DNA of 64,000 nt from an uncultured SAR116 cluster alpha proteobacterium (GTDB lineage Bacteria > Pseudomonadota > Alphaproteobacteria > Puniceispirillales > Marisalimonadaceae), in assembly GCA_902619485.1 (NCBI GenBank), contig CACNEF010000002.1, forward strand, positions 47,284 through 111,283, given 5' to 3'. Of this stretch, positions 19,961 through 29,800 are shown one piece after another. Each line of letters begins with the position of its first letter. Position 1 is the first letter of the stretch. A program made the translations under genes and the position numbers. The notes beneath the pieces are model-generated. The model was not told where the DNA came from. It ran no database searches and worked only from the letters and a program-made list of their open reading frames with translations.

Positions 19961-20536
19961 TTATTCTGTTAAATAATTAATCACATTTTCAATCTTAGGT
20001 CTTCTTCTTTCAACTGGCTCTTTTTCTTTATCTCCAATGTAAATAAAACCAGCCAGTTTATCAGTTTCTGGCTTTCCACCAACTACTTTTATCATTTTGT
20101 CATTGTAAGAATACCACTCTGTTAACCACTGAGCGGCATAACCTAAGGATTGAGCGGCAACTAGAATATTTGAACAAACTGCACCAGTAGATAATTCCAT
20201 TTCCCATGATGGTATTTTAGGATGTGAAACAGGTTTGAATAACACTGCTATCACAGCACTAGCTCTTAAGAATCTGTTTTTTTCAAAATCTATTTCTTCT
20301 TCTGTGGCTTCAGGATTGTTTAAAACAAATTCAGGAGCTAGAATTTCTTTTCCTATCCTATATCTTGCTTTGTATTTTATAACAGTTAAAGACCAAGGAT
20401 TTAAAGCGCCATGATCAGGCACTCTGATACCGCATGCTAAAATGTCATTTAGATCACTTTCATTAATATGACCTGAAATCATTGTTTTTGCAGTAGTAGA
20501 TCTTCTAGTTTTAAGAAAATTTATTATTTCATTCAT
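19961..20536 (-). CDS. nitroreductase family protein (YdjA-like)
   Basis: 191 aa FMN-binding nitroreductase fold. RRSTTAKTM (phosphate-binding Arg pair) near the start, GIRVPDHGALNPWSLTVI and the central SLGYAAQWLT are features of the YdjA-type short nitroreductases. It likely reduces quinones or nitro compounds with NAD(P)H; the physiological substrate is unknown. Confidence 0.85.
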   Translation of the reverse strand: MNEIINFLKTRRSTTAKTMISGHINESDLNDILACGIRVPDHGALNPWSLTVIKYKARYRIGKEILAPEFVLNNPEATEEEIDFEKNRFLRASAVIAVLFKPVSHPKIPSWEMELSTGAVCSNILVAAQSLGYAAQWLTEWYSYNDKMIKVVGGKPETDKLAGFIYIGDKEKEPVERRRPKIENVINYLTE

Positions 20537-20622
20537 TGCATTAAAAAAAAAAATAAAGCTTTACTTGTTAAGTGTTATAATAGAAACGTTACTATCAATG
20601 CCATACTTTTTAGAGATTAACA

Positions 20623-21366
20623 ATGTATAATGACCCAACAATAATAATTGTTATAATATTAGCAGTAATGGCTGGAGGACTTATTAAAGGTACTATTGGA
20701 TTTGGGATGCCTATGGTCGCTTTGCCGCTAATTGCATTCGCAGTGCCAGTAACCACAGCTATGATTCTACTTTGTGCTCCTATTTTTTTAACTAATTTTT
20801 TACAAATAAAATTTAAACAAGGTATTAGTAGTTATAGGTTTTTGCCAATGTTTTTATTCCTTGTTGTTGGGCTAATTATAGGTGCAAGGCTGATACTTGA
20901 AATAAATTTAAACACAATTACCCAAATAATCGCGATTTTGATAATATTTGCGGCTGTAATTAATTGTTTTGGCTTTAAAATCAATAATAATATCAATAAA
21001 CAAAACGAAAGAATAATCACATCTTTTATTGGCTTTGGATCAGGGATATTAGGAGGATTATCAACTGTCTACGGACCACCAATGTTAGCTTATTTAGTTG
21101 CAGTAAACTTACCAAAAGAGAAATTTGTAAGAACGGTATCAACTATGTACTTTATAGGTTCTTTTCCATTATACGGATCATTGATTTATTATGGATTTGC
21201 TTCAAAACAAGATCTTATCATGAGCTTTTTATTGATTATACCCGCTTTGATAGCACAACAAATAGGTACAAGAATAAGGGACAAAATTAATCAAAAACAG
21301 TTTAGAAAATGTATTCTAGTTACCTTAGTTATTCTTGGCATAATGCTTTTTATTAAAACAATATAA
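20623..21366 (+). CDS. TauE/SafE family membrane exporter
   Basis: 247 aa with seven to eight hydrophobic helices. GLIKGTIGFGMPMVALPLI near the N-terminus and GGLSTVYGPPMLAYL at the middle are the two repeated TauE motifs. The family includes sulfoacetate, sulfite and taurine-derived anion exporters. It has a paralogue at 42887-43636 in this window that shares motifs such as KQGIS.YRFLPMF. It ends 5 nt before the convergent YczE-type gene. Substrate unknown. Confidence 0.85.
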   Translation: MYNDPTIIIVIILAVMAGGLIKGTIGFGMPMVALPLIAFAVPVTTAMILLCAPIFLTNFLQIKFKQGISSYRFLPMFLFLVVGLIIGARLILEINLNTITQIIAILIIFAAVINCFGFKINNNINKQNERIITSFIGFGSGILGGLSTVYGPPMLAYLVAVNLPKEKFVRTVSTMYFIGSFPLYGSLIYYGFASKQDLIMSFLLIIPALIAQQIGTRIRDKINQKQFRKCILVTLVILGIMLFIKTI

Positions 21367-21371
21367 ATAAA

Positions 21372-22046
21372 TTATTTTTTTAAAATAGGAACTAACTTTA
21401 GGCTTAGTGATATAAATGGTCCTATGAAAATTGCAAAAATAATTGTTCCAATGCCAAAAGTACCTCCTAAGAGCCAACCCAAAAAAACTACAAAAAATTC
21501 TATGCTGAAACGAATGAGGCTAATAGGTTTGTTATAGTTTTTAGCAATTCCAGTCATTAAACCATCTCTAGTCCCTGGACCAAGGTTAGCAATTAAATAA
21601 ATACCACTTCCGAAAGCAACTATGAATGTTCCTAAAACAGATAAAATCAAAGGATTAAAGATTTCATTTAAAAATTGAATTAATGGTATCAAACCACCCA
21701 TTGTTAATGCAATTATGATTATATTCATGATAGTACCTAATCCAGGTTTAAGTTTTAACGGAAACCATAAAATTAATACTGAACAACTTATATAAAACGT
21801 GGACAAACCAACACCAATATCAAATTTCTTAGCAATACCCTCGGCTAAGACTGTCCATGGTGTAACGCCATTTTGAGAAATTACTAATATACTTTCACCT
21901 AAACCAAATAAAAACAAACCGAAACATAGTAAAAAAAAAGTTTCTAATTTTGGCGTGATATTTTCAGGTTTATTTGAACTCCAAGTTGTTTTAGGAACTG
22001 AGGCTATCAAAAAAATTTTTGAAATTAGTTTCAAATTTGATTTCAA
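21372..22046 (-). CDS. YczE/YyaS/YitT family membrane protein
   Basis: 224 aa with about six membrane helices. GLFLFGLGESILVISQNGVTP is the recurring YczE opening, followed by GLSTFYISCSVLI and NLGPGTRDGLMTGIAK. Functions of the family are largely undefined. The N-terminal 25 residues carry a moderately hydrophobic, variable leader. Convergent with the TauE-type gene. Confidence 0.75.
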   Translation of the reverse strand: MKSNLKLISKIFLIASVPKTTWSSNKPENITPKLETFFLLCFGLFLFGLGESILVISQNGVTPWTVLAEGIAKKFDIGVGLSTFYISCSVLILWFPLKLKPGLGTIMNIIIIALTMGGLIPLIQFLNEIFNPLILSVLGTFIVAFGSGIYLIANLGPGTRDGLMTGIAKNYNKPISLIRFSIEFFVVFLGWLLGGTFGIGTIIFAIFIGPFISLSLKLVPILKK

Positions 22047-22066
22047 AAACTTACCAATTTAATTTT

Positions 22067-23215
22067 TTATCTAAATTTTATATTTGATCTATTTAATTCT
22101 TTAATGCTCGTACATCCCATTAGTTTCATATCTCTTTCTATTTCACTCCGATATAAACCTAATGCTTTTTCAACACCCTTTTGACCAGCTGCAGCTAATG
22201 CATATAAGTATAACCTTCCACCAGAGCAAGCTTTTGCACCAACCGATAATGCTTTTAATATATGAGTACCTCTTTGGATTCCACCTTCACAAATGACATC
22301 AATTTTATCACCTACAGCATCAACAATTTCAGCTAATTGATCAAAAGGTGCTCTAGCTCCATCTAATTGACGACCACCATGATTTGAAACCATTATACCA
22401 GTACAGCCAATATCTACAGCTTTTTTGGCATCTTCAACACTCATTATACCTTTAAGTGCAAAATGACCACCCCATTTTGAGCTTAAATGTTCAGCATCTT
22501 TCCAATTCATAGACTGGTCTAACATTGATGAAAAATAATTTCCTATAGACGTCGCTGTGTTAGTTCCTTCACTTACATGATCTTGTAATTGTGGTAATTC
22601 AAATTTTGGTTTTGTTAAATAATTTATTGCCCACATTGGCTTAGATGCAAAGCTAAATAGGCTAGCTAAAGTTAGTCTAGGTGGCGATGTAAAACCTGTT
22701 CTGAGATCTCTTTCTCGATTGCCTCCTGTAATTGTATCTACAGTAAGAGCCAAAACATCAAATTTAGCTGCCTTAACCCTCTCAAGCATACTGTCATTAA
22801 GACCCCTGTCTTTATGAAAATAAAATTGAAACATCTTAGGTGTTGAAACAATAGAAGATATCTCTTCAACACTCACTGTACCTAATGAAGAAACTCCAAA
22901 CATAGTTCCAAATTTTTGTGCTGCTTTTCCAACAGCTCTTTCTCCATCATAATGAAATAGTCTTTGTAAAGCAGTTGGAGCACAATAAAATGGTAAATCT
23001 AATTTTTTTCCAAAGATAGTAGTAGATAAATCAACGTTTTCAACCCCTCTAAGTACATTTGGTATTAAATCAACATCATTATAAGCAGCTGTATTTCTAT
23101 TATAAGTTACCTCATCATCTGCTGCACCATCTATGTAGTGAAATATAGGTGAAGGAAGTCTTTTTCTAGCTAGTTTTCTAAAATCTTGAAAGTTATGACA
23201 ATCGTTTAAATTCAT
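22067..23215 (-). CDS. FMN-dependent alpha-hydroxy-acid dehydrogenase (LldD-like)
   Basis: 382 aa. It oxidises L-2-hydroxy acids (lactate, glycolate or mandelate type) at an FMN. The active-site pair H279 and R282 lies in SNHGGRQLDG, K255 binds FMN, and CEGGIQRGTHILKAL supplies the phosphate site. TVDTITGGNRERDLR is the hinge typical of L-lactate dehydrogenases of this class. It has a GGAA ribosome site and is transcribed divergently from the enolase-superfamily gene (126 nt between starts), suggesting a shared hydroxy-acid pathway. Confidence 0.9.
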   Translation of the reverse strand: MNLNDCHNFQDFRKLARKRLPSPIFHYIDGAADDEVTYNRNTAAYNDVDLIPNVLRGVENVDLSTTIFGKKLDLPFYCAPTALQRLFHYDGERAVGKAAQKFGTMFGVSSLGTVSVEEISSIVSTPKMFQFYFHKDRGLNDSMLERVKAAKFDVLALTVDTITGGNRERDLRTGFTSPPRLTLASLFSFASKPMWAINYLTKPKFELPQLQDHVSEGTNTATSIGNYFSSMLDQSMNWKDAEHLSSKWGGHFALKGIMSVEDAKKAVDIGCTGIMVSNHGGRQLDGARAPFDQLAEIVDAVGDKIDVICEGGIQRGTHILKALSVGAKACSGGRLYLYALAAAGQKGVEKALGLYRSEIERDMKLMGCTSIKELNRSNIKFR

Positions 23216-23341
23216 TTAATTTCCTTTACATGGAATACAGTAGTAATTATTTTAAAATAATAATTTTTAATAATTTTACTAGTAGTTACATAAATATAAG
23301 TTTTTTAAATTTTGTCTATGGAAATTTTAAATGGAAAATAA

Positions 23342-24517
23342 ATGAACCAAATTAAAAGAGTTGAAATACACGAATTTACACACTCAGCAACAAATTTAGG
23401 TCTGTTGACTAATGCAAACACAATTGGATCAGTTGGATATTCTAAAGGCCAATCTATTAAATTGGATAAATTTGCGGTTGTAATAGAGACTAAAGATGGA
23501 TGTAGAGGTGAGTACGTTACTCACTGGGGAGGCAATCAAGTAGCTTGCGCACAAGCTAAAATGTTGGCACCCAAATTATTAGAATATAATGCCGAAGAAA
23601 GAGAAAAAATATACGATGACTTTAAAAGAGAACTTAGGCAATTTGACCACATGGGCCATGGCCCATTGGATATTGCATTGTGGGATTGGGCTGGCAAAAA
23701 ATTAAATTGTTCAATTGCTGTATTATTAGGAAGTTACAGAAAATATCTTAGAGCATATGCAAGCACATATCATGGTGACAGAAATGGTGGTTTAGATAGC
23801 AAGGAAGCTTTTGCTGATTTTGCTGAGCAATGTTTTGATATGGGTTACAAAGCCTTCAAAATACATGGATGGCACGAAGGGGATGCAAAAGAAGAAGCAG
23901 AAAATGTTTTACATGTAGCAAAAAAAGTTGGAGATAAAATGACTTTAATGCTTGACCCAGCATGCCAACTAAAAACTTTTGCCGATGCACTTTATGTTGG
24001 CAAAGCTTGTGATGAAGCAAATTTCTTTTGGTTAGAAGATCCATACAGAGATAGTGGAGTGTCTGCTTTTTCACATAAACGTCTAAGGGAAATGTTAAAA
24101 ACCCCAATATTGCAAACAGAACATATTAGAGGATTAGAAACCAAATGTGATTTTCTTATTGCTGGAGGAACTGACTTTCTAAGATCTGATCCTGAATATG
24201 ATATGGGCATAACTGGAGCAATAAAAATTTCACACTTAGCAGAATCTTTTGGTGTAGATGTTGAAATCCATGCATGCGGCCCTGCTCATAGGCATGTAAT
24301 GGCTGCTACTAGAAACACAAATTTTTATGAAGTTGCTTTAGTTGGTCCAGATTGCCCTAATTCAATGGCTCCAGTATATACTTGTGGCTACAGTGATATG
24401 ATTGATTGCGTAAATAACAATGGCTTTGTACCAGTACCTGATGGAATTGGATTGGGTGTTAAATATGATTGGGATTTTATTAAAACTAACACAACCAATG
24501 TAACTGTTTTTGAGTAA
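23342..24517 (+). CDS. enolase-superfamily sugar-acid dehydratase/racemase
   Basis: 391 aa, mandelate racemase/muconate cycloisomerase family. Metal ligands are D205 (MLDP), E232 (WLEDP) and E260 (QTEH). The first acid/base site reads KIHGWHEGD (K173, H175), and H310 (VEIHAC) is a candidate second base. The family abstracts a proton alpha to a carboxylate, commonly dehydrating sugar acids. Neighbouring LldD-like dehydrogenase points to hydroxy-acid catabolism. The stop overlaps the photolyase start by 8 nt. Substrate undetermined. Confidence 0.87.
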   Translation: MNQIKRVEIHEFTHSATNLGLLTNANTIGSVGYSKGQSIKLDKFAVVIETKDGCRGEYVTHWGGNQVACAQAKMLAPKLLEYNAEEREKIYDDFKRELRQFDHMGHGPLDIALWDWAGKKLNCSIAVLLGSYRKYLRAYASTYHGDRNGGLDSKEAFADFAEQCFDMGYKAFKIHGWHEGDAKEEAENVLHVAKKVGDKMTLMLDPACQLKTFADALYVGKACDEANFFWLEDPYRDSGVSAFSHKRLREMLKTPILQTEHIRGLETKCDFLIAGGTDFLRSDPEYDMGITGAIKISHLAESFGVDVEIHACGPAHRHVMAATRNTNFYEVALVGPDCPNSMAPVYTCGYSDMIDCVNNNGFVPVPDGIGLGVKYDWDFIKTNTTNVTVFE

Positions 24518-26024
24518 TAAAATGATGAGTAATGATTTATTAATTGTTCTTGGCAACCAATTGTTTCCACTTGAGCATATTAATAAAACTAAAGTCAGCA
24601 AGGTTTTTATGGCTGAGGATTTTGGTCTAACTACAAATCATAAACATCATAAATTAAAAATTTTAATGTTTTTGTGGTCAATGAGGCAGTATAGGGACAA
24701 TCTTATTAAGAATGGTTACACGGTATTTTATCATTCAATTGATGAAGAAAGTTTTCATGATAAGTATGAAGATAAGTTACTTAAAGTAATTAAAGATCAT
24801 GAAATCGAAAAATTAAAATATTTTGAAATTGAAGACAATGATTTTGAAGATAAAATTCTTAATTTTATAAATAAACAAAATATTCATAAAGAAGAAATTC
24901 AAACTCCTATGTTTCTCACTTCAAGGAAAGAATTTTTTGAGTTTGCTAAAGAACAAAAAAAATTAATCCGCATGGCAAGTTTTTATCAAAAAATAAGAAC
25001 TAAAATGAATATTCTTATTGATGAGAACAATAAACCAATTGGAGGAAAATGGTCTTATGACGAGGATAATAGGAAAAAAATCCCCAAAAATACTTTAATA
25101 CCAAAAATACCTTATATTAAAAATAACAATAATATCAATGAGTTAAAGTCTATTATTAATATTAAGTTCAAAAATCATCCTGGTTTATTGAATAACTTAT
25201 GGATGCCAACAAACAGAGAAGAGTCATTAAATTGGTTAGATGATTTTTTTAAAGAAAAATTTTTCAATTTTGGCAATTACGAAGATGCTGTAGTTTCTGA
25301 AAACAATTTTCTTTTTCATAGTGCAATTAGCCCAATACTTAATATGGGACTTTTAACACCTAATGAGGTAATTCAAAAAGCATTAGATTTTGCAAAGTTA
25401 AATTCAATTCCTATAAACTCCTTAGAGGGTTTTATTCGACAAATTATTGGATGGAGAGAATTTATTAGAGGTATATACCATTACAAAGGTGAAGAAGAGC
25501 AAACTTCTAATTTTTGGAAACATAATCGAAAATTAACTATTGATTGGTATGAAGGTACAACTGGTATAACACCTTTAGATGATGCAATTAAAGATTGTAT
25601 AAAATATGGTTACACACATCACATACCAAGGTTAATGATTATTTGTAATATAATGAATCTGTCAAAAATAGATCCAAATGAAATATATAAATGGTTTATG
25701 GAAATGTTTGTAGATTCCTCAGATTGGGTAATGGTTCCTAACGTTTATGGAATGGGCACATTCGCAGATGGTGGAATATTTGCAACAAAACCTTATTCCT
25801 GTGGCTCTAATTATATTTTAAAAATGAGCAATTATAAAAAAGATGAATGGTGTGATATAGTTGATGGATTATATTGGATGTTTATGAATGATAATATAGC
25901 TTTTTTTAAAAGCAATCCAAGACTTGCAATATTGGTTAATTCATTGGACAGAATGAATGAAGATAGAAAACAAATGATATTTGATAAAGCAAATGACTTC
26001 ATTGAAAAAAAGACGTTAATTTAA
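24510..26024 (+). CDS. deoxyribodipyrimidine photolyase-related protein (FeS-BCP/PhrB-like)
   Basis: 504 aa, the PF04244 photolyase/cryptochrome group that includes Agrobacterium PhrB, a (6-4) photolyase with FAD, a lumazine antenna and a 4Fe-4S cluster. The N-terminal ILGNQLF-type segment, FIRQIIGWREFIRG, GYTHHIPRLM and GMGTFADGG are characteristic. C363, C379, C431 and C448 are the cluster candidates. The start at 24510 overlaps the enolase-family gene; M5 or M6 are alternatives. Light repair suits a surface-ocean cell. The MATE gene is convergent beyond a small membrane-protein gene. Confidence 0.9.
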   Translation: MSNKMMSNDLLIVLGNQLFPLEHINKTKVSKVFMAEDFGLTTNHKHHKLKILMFLWSMRQYRDNLIKNGYTVFYHSIDEESFHDKYEDKLLKVIKDHEIEKLKYFEIEDNDFEDKILNFINKQNIHKEEIQTPMFLTSRKEFFEFAKEQKKLIRMASFYQKIRTKMNILIDENNKPIGGKWSYDEDNRKKIPKNTLIPKIPYIKNNNNINELKSIINIKFKNHPGLLNNLWMPTNREESLNWLDDFFKEKFFNFGNYEDAVVSENNFLFHSAISPILNMGLLTPNEVIQKALDFAKLNSIPINSLEGFIRQIIGWREFIRGIYHYKGEEEQTSNFWKHNRKLTIDWYEGTTGITPLDDAIKDCIKYGYTHHIPRLMIICNIMNLSKIDPNEIYKWFMEMFVDSSDWVMVPNVYGMGTFADGGIFATKPYSCGSNYILKMSNYKKDEWCDIVDGLYWMFMNDNIAFFKSNPRLAILVNSLDRMNEDRKQMIFDKANDFIEKKTLI

Positions 26025-26057
26025 ATTTATGAAATTTAATTCTCAAGATTTTAAAAA

Positions 26058-26507
26058 TTAGGAAATAATTTTAATTTTTTTTCGAAAATTTTCTTTATTT
26101 CCTCCCAAGAACATTTGATATAACAATAGAGCTTCAGTTACATTTTTTAACCATTCTAAAGGATACAAAAAACCATAATTAATAATATCACCACCAAACA
26201 TAATTAAAAAAAAATTCAAAGAAAAATATGTTAAGAAAAAATATTTCCCAATAGGTACAAAAAAATATATTAAAATCAGACTAATAAGTGAAAAAAAAGA
26301 CATAAATATTGTAGCATAGAATTCAAATTTACCATCTAATAATACTGATACATACCCAGGGTTAATAAAACGACTGATACCATAATATTTTTCAAAATCA
26401 AAAATACTTGGAATTAGACCTGTCAATATCACTGTAAAAACCATTAATAAAATAATTCTTCTAAAAAATAATTTATTAACATCTGCTTTTTCATTAATCA
26501 TTATCAA
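26058..26507 (-). CDS. four-helix membrane protein of unknown function
   Basis: 149 aa with four predicted membrane helices (about 15-35, 58-80, 85-105 and 112-130) and a basic C-terminus. It starts within the end of the MATE gene by a 4-nt overlap (ATGA), so the two are translationally coupled. I do not recognise the family. The coupling suggests an accessory role to the exporter or simple co-expression. Confidence 0.65.
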   Translation of the reverse strand: MIMINEKADVNKLFFRRIILLMVFTVILTGLIPSIFDFEKYYGISRFINPGYVSVLLDGKFEFYATIFMSFFSLISLILIYFFVPIGKYFFLTYFSLNFFLIMFGGDIINYGFLYPLEWLKNVTEALLLYQMFLGGNKENFRKKIKIIS

Positions 26508-27826
26508 ACCCTATCCAATTTTACCAAATTAAAGACGCGAGGCAAATACATCGTTAAAAATATCCCTCTAGAAATTAAAAATAAAAGAAAACAAGAATAT
26601 AAGCCTTTTAAATCTAAATTGCTTTCAAACCAATATTCTAAAATAATGAAAAAAATTAATGATGAAAATATTATACAATTACGCATTTCTCTAGCTAATG
26701 TTGAGCCAATGAAAATTCCATCTAGTTGAAAAGCCAACATAGATATAAATGGTGTAATAACAACTAATCCCCATAATTCGAACGTCAAATTTTGCAAAGC
26801 GGTTATATCTGTAAAAAAAGAAATTAAATAAAATCCCAAAAGATACAAAACAATACCAATAATAATTGAAAAAAATAAAGCAAATTCAGTTGTAATTCTT
26901 ATAGCTTTATAAATATTTCTTTTATTTTGAGAACCAATAGAAACACCTACACAAGATTCTGCAGAGTGTGCAAACGCATCTAAAGAGTATGATGACAAAC
27001 TAAAAATTACTAATAAAATTTCAATTGTAGCAAGCTCATCAACACCAATAAGACCTGCTTTTTTGATTACGTATGCTTGTACTGAAACCATCAACATTGT
27101 TCTTATAAACAAATCTTTGCTGATAGAAAATAATTTAATAAATCTAGGCAAATTTTTAAACTTTTTAAAATTTAAAGTTATTAAGTTTAATTTTTTTAAT
27201 GAATATGAAAAAATTATAATTGAGATGAAAAGACCGGAAAATTGTGCCAATACGCTACCTAGCGCAACACCAAAAATTCCATAATCTAAGACAACTGCTA
27301 AATATAAGGAACATATTACATTTATAACATTGATAGTAATAAGTTGTGTCATCACTGATCTTGTTTTTTGCATCCCAAAAAACCAGCCTAAAAATACTAT
27401 ATTCAGTAATCCAGCTGGCAAGCCAATCATTCTTACAAAGAGATACTCTTTATATAGTTTTTGCAATTTTTCATCAGGAGTTAAAAAATAAACTGATAAA
27501 TTGAACAGAAATTCTTTTGATAAAAATATAACTATTCCAATTAAAAGAGCTATGAATAATGGTCTTAACAAACTTAAAAACACTTCATCGAAATCTTTAG
27601 AACCTAATTTTTGAGATACTATTCCAGTTGTTCCCATCCTTAAAAAATTTAATCCTGCATACATAAAGTTAAAAACTATACCCCCAAGTGCTATTGCTGC
27701 TATATATGTGCTTTCAGGCATATGTCCCATAATTATGGTGTCGGTAAGGCCTACTAGGGGAATGGTAAAATTAGCAATTATCAAAGGCCAAGATAAGGAC
27801 CAAATATTTTTTCTATTTATAACCAT
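26504..27826 (-). CDS. MATE family efflux transporter (DinF-like)
   Basis: 440 aa with about twelve membrane helices. WPLIIANFTIPLVGLTDTII is the classic MatE opening, and GLNFLRMGTTGIVSQ and LDAFAHSAESCVGVSIGSQN are the repeated motifs of the DinF branch. It exports organic cations or drugs using Na+ or H+. The 4-nt overlap with the next gene makes a two-gene operon. Substrate unknown. Confidence 0.87.
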   Translation of the reverse strand: MVINRKNIWSLSWPLIIANFTIPLVGLTDTIIMGHMPESTYIAAIALGGIVFNFMYAGLNFLRMGTTGIVSQKLGSKDFDEVFLSLLRPLFIALLIGIVIFLSKEFLFNLSVYFLTPDEKLQKLYKEYLFVRMIGLPAGLLNIVFLGWFFGMQKTRSVMTQLITINVINVICSLYLAVVLDYGIFGVALGSVLAQFSGLFISIIIFSYSLKKLNLITLNFKKFKNLPRFIKLFSISKDLFIRTMLMVSVQAYVIKKAGLIGVDELATIEILLVIFSLSSYSLDAFAHSAESCVGVSIGSQNKRNIYKAIRITTEFALFFSIIIGIVLYLLGFYLISFFTDITALQNLTFELWGLVVITPFISMLAFQLDGIFIGSTLAREMRNCIIFSSLIFFIILEYWFESNLDLKGLYSCFLLFLISRGIFLTMYLPRVFNLVKLDRV

Positions 27827-27849
27827 ATAAATTTTAGACCTATATAAAT

Positions 27850-28497
27850 CTAAAATTTTCTAAACTTAAGATATGCTTGCTCTGGATCCATGCCATTTAA
27901 TATTGCTTTTCTCATTTCATTCTCAGTAATCATAACTTCTTCAGTCTTTTGAATCACTTCTTCTGCTACTTTTTGAGGTATTATAACAGCTCCATCCATA
28001 TCAGCTATAATAAAGTCACCTGAACATATCGTAACGCTTCCTATGGTGATAGGTTCCCCAAGTAAGTTATATCTCCATCTTTCAACAATATCGGCAGGAG
28101 TTGATAATCGGCAGAAAACTGGAAATTGAACATCTATAATTTCTTCAACATCTCTACAATGCCCATCTATTAAGTAACCTTTGGTACCTTTTACCATTAA
28201 TGCTCGTGCAGATAGTTCTCCCATAAGAGCAATAGAATGTGTATTAGGTTGACAAACAATAACTTTATTGTTTGGAACCTTGGATAAAACTTGAGACCAT
28301 AAAAGTAAAGACTCATGTCTTGATAATGTTTTGTCTACATGGCCAGATACTGTAAAAATTTCTCCAAATAACTTTTGACCTCTTTGTAAAGCCTGTATTT
28401 CAGGTGGTAGGACACAATTTTGATACCCCTTTTCTCTTAGCACATCATGAATAGCGCTAGCATAACATTTTGAAAGACGAGTTGTTAAATCAGTCAT
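27850..28497 (-). CDS. RraA-like / 4-hydroxy-4-methyl-2-oxoglutarate aldolase family protein
   Basis: 215 aa RraA-fold protein. GELSARALMVKGTKGYLIDG followed by HCRD contains the conserved Arg and Asp of the aldolase active site. The IVICQPNTHSIAL-type and PITIGSVTICSGDFIIADMDG blocks match the aldolase/oxaloacetate decarboxylase branch rather than the RNase E inhibitor. It probably cleaves or decarboxylates a 2-oxo diacid. GGAG lies 8 nt before the ATG. Confidence 0.8.
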   Translation of the reverse strand: MTDLTTRLSKCYASAIHDVLREKGYQNCVLPPEIQALQRGQKLFGEIFTVSGHVDKTLSRHESLLLWSQVLSKVPNNKVIVCQPNTHSIALMGELSARALMVKGTKGYLIDGHCRDVEEIIDVQFPVFCRLSTPADIVERWRYNLLGEPITIGSVTICSGDFIIADMDGAVIIPQKVAEEVIQKTEEVMITENEMRKAILNGMDPEQAYLKFRKF

Positions 28498-28716
28498 TCC
28501 TTAACTCCAGTAAATTTTAAAAATCATATCATTAAGTAATCTTTAAAGTCGACAAAATTGAAACATCTAAATTTATAAAAAAATAACTTATTTTTTCTTT
28601 CAATAATTTTCTGATATTTATTCCAAAAAATTCTTATTAAAAGCGAGAGAATGTCAGTTAACATGTTTATTTATTTTAACAAAGCAGAATAGATAATCGA
28701 TAAGTTTTAAAATTTT

Positions 28717-28881
28717 CTATTGAATATCTTTTTGGAGTTCTTTTTGAAATTTACAGTTCATGATTTCTCCACTACAACAATCATCAACAACTCTCTTGCA
28801 TTCAAGACATTGATAATGTGATTGTATATATACATAACCCTTTTTACTTGAACAGAATGGGCAAGGAAGCTTAGTAATCAT
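28717..28881 (-). CDS. 54-residue zinc-ribbon protein
   Basis: A 54-codon reading frame starting ATG at 28881. It carries CPFC, CLEC and a DDCCSGE segment plus one further Cys: two CxxC knuckles about 17 residues apart, forming a probable zinc ribbon. Cysteine density and spacing make chance unlikely. No strong ribosome site is seen. The remaining parts of the 28498-29012 gap (28498-28716 and 28882-29012) are AT-rich and show nothing I recognise. Function unknown; such ribbons often bind nucleic acid or partner proteins. Confidence 0.65.
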   Translation of the reverse strand: MITKLPCPFCSSKKGYVYIQSHYQCLECKRVVDDCCSGEIMNCKFQKELQKDIQ

Positions 28882-29012
28882 TTTAAAATATCATTTTCTG
28901 AATTTAAGATTAATAATAATGCAATTTAACTAATTCACTGTTAATTAATCAATTAAAATTGTCTACATATAAGAATTTTAGTATAAAAACTTTTTTATTT
29001 TATATATGATTA

Positions 29013-29390
29013 TTGAGCATGAAGTTTTTTTGGATTTTCTTATTCTTTTTATTTCTAAACATTAAATTAGTTAAAGCTGAAGAAAAACCAATTTTTATAA
29101 AATGCAAGAACCCAGATAACACTAAAATTTTAGATTTTAAAATTAATAAAGACAACAACCTGTACACAACGGTGTTTAAAAAGATAAAAAATAATTTTAT
29201 TGAAATTGGAGAGGTGGTCGGACAAAAAGAAAATTCTTTTATCTTGTTTGAAGACAAATATGCTTACCTTGGAGTAGATTTTGCCTGGCATTATGATAAA
29301 AACACACTTAAATTGAAGCCAGTTTTATTGAGTAAAGGAACTATAAAGTTAAAAAAATTACCTGAAGAATTATTATGTGTTTTAATTTAA
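29013..29390 (+). CDS. small secreted protein, paralogue of 34722-35108
   Basis: 125 aa with a signal peptide (about residues 3-22, cleavage after VKA). The mature part contains IGEVVGQKENSFILFED, FAWHYDK and LKLKPVLL, which are closely mirrored by the protein at 34722-35108 (VGNVVGQKVSSFLLFED, FAWHLDM, LKPFILT). Both have an early and a late Cys that may pair. Predicted periplasmic, beta-rich. No known family recognised. Confidence 0.7.
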   Translation: MSMKFFWIFLFFLFLNIKLVKAEEKPIFIKCKNPDNTKILDFKINKDNNLYTTVFKKIKNNFIEIGEVVGQKENSFILFEDKYAYLGVDFAWHYDKNTLKLKPVLLSKGTIKLKKLPEELLCVLI

Positions 29391-29463
29391 AACATATAAT
29401 ATGAAGTATTATTAATCACCTTTATTTAAAATATTAATTTATAAAATCAAATTTAATATACAG

Positions 29464-29763
29464 ATGAAATTTAAAGAATTAAAATTTATTAACGGTATTT
29501 GTCAACTTGATTATAATTACTATGTAATTTCTTTCACTTTTTCAAAAGATAAAAACTCCTACTCATGTACTATTTTTAATAGAGCTAAATTACCTGTTGA
29601 TCTTCCTGGTATTAAGACGGAAGTGATTAAAAATAATAAATGGACTAAGATCAAATTTTCGAAGACTGGAATAGAAACTTTAATTAAAAAAATACAAGCA
29701 TTCACTGGAAACAAAAATCCAAAACATATGAACGAAAATGAATTTTATAAGGACATATTTTAG
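29464..29763 (+). CDS. hypothetical protein
   Basis: 99 aa, hydrophilic and basic, without signal peptide or membrane helix; alternating hydrophobic residues in the N-terminal half suggest a small beta-sheet domain. It lies 73 nt downstream of the secreted protein gene on the same strand. I do not recognise a family. The ATG lacks a clear ribosome-binding site. Confidence 0.5.
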   Translation: MKFKELKFINGICQLDYNYYVISFTFSKDKNSYSCTIFNRAKLPVDLPGIKTEVIKNNKWTKIKFSKTGIETLIKKIQAFTGNKNPKHMNENEFYKDIF

Positions 29764-29800
29764 AGCATAAAAATTTTTGTTTTTAAAAAGTAAATCTAGT

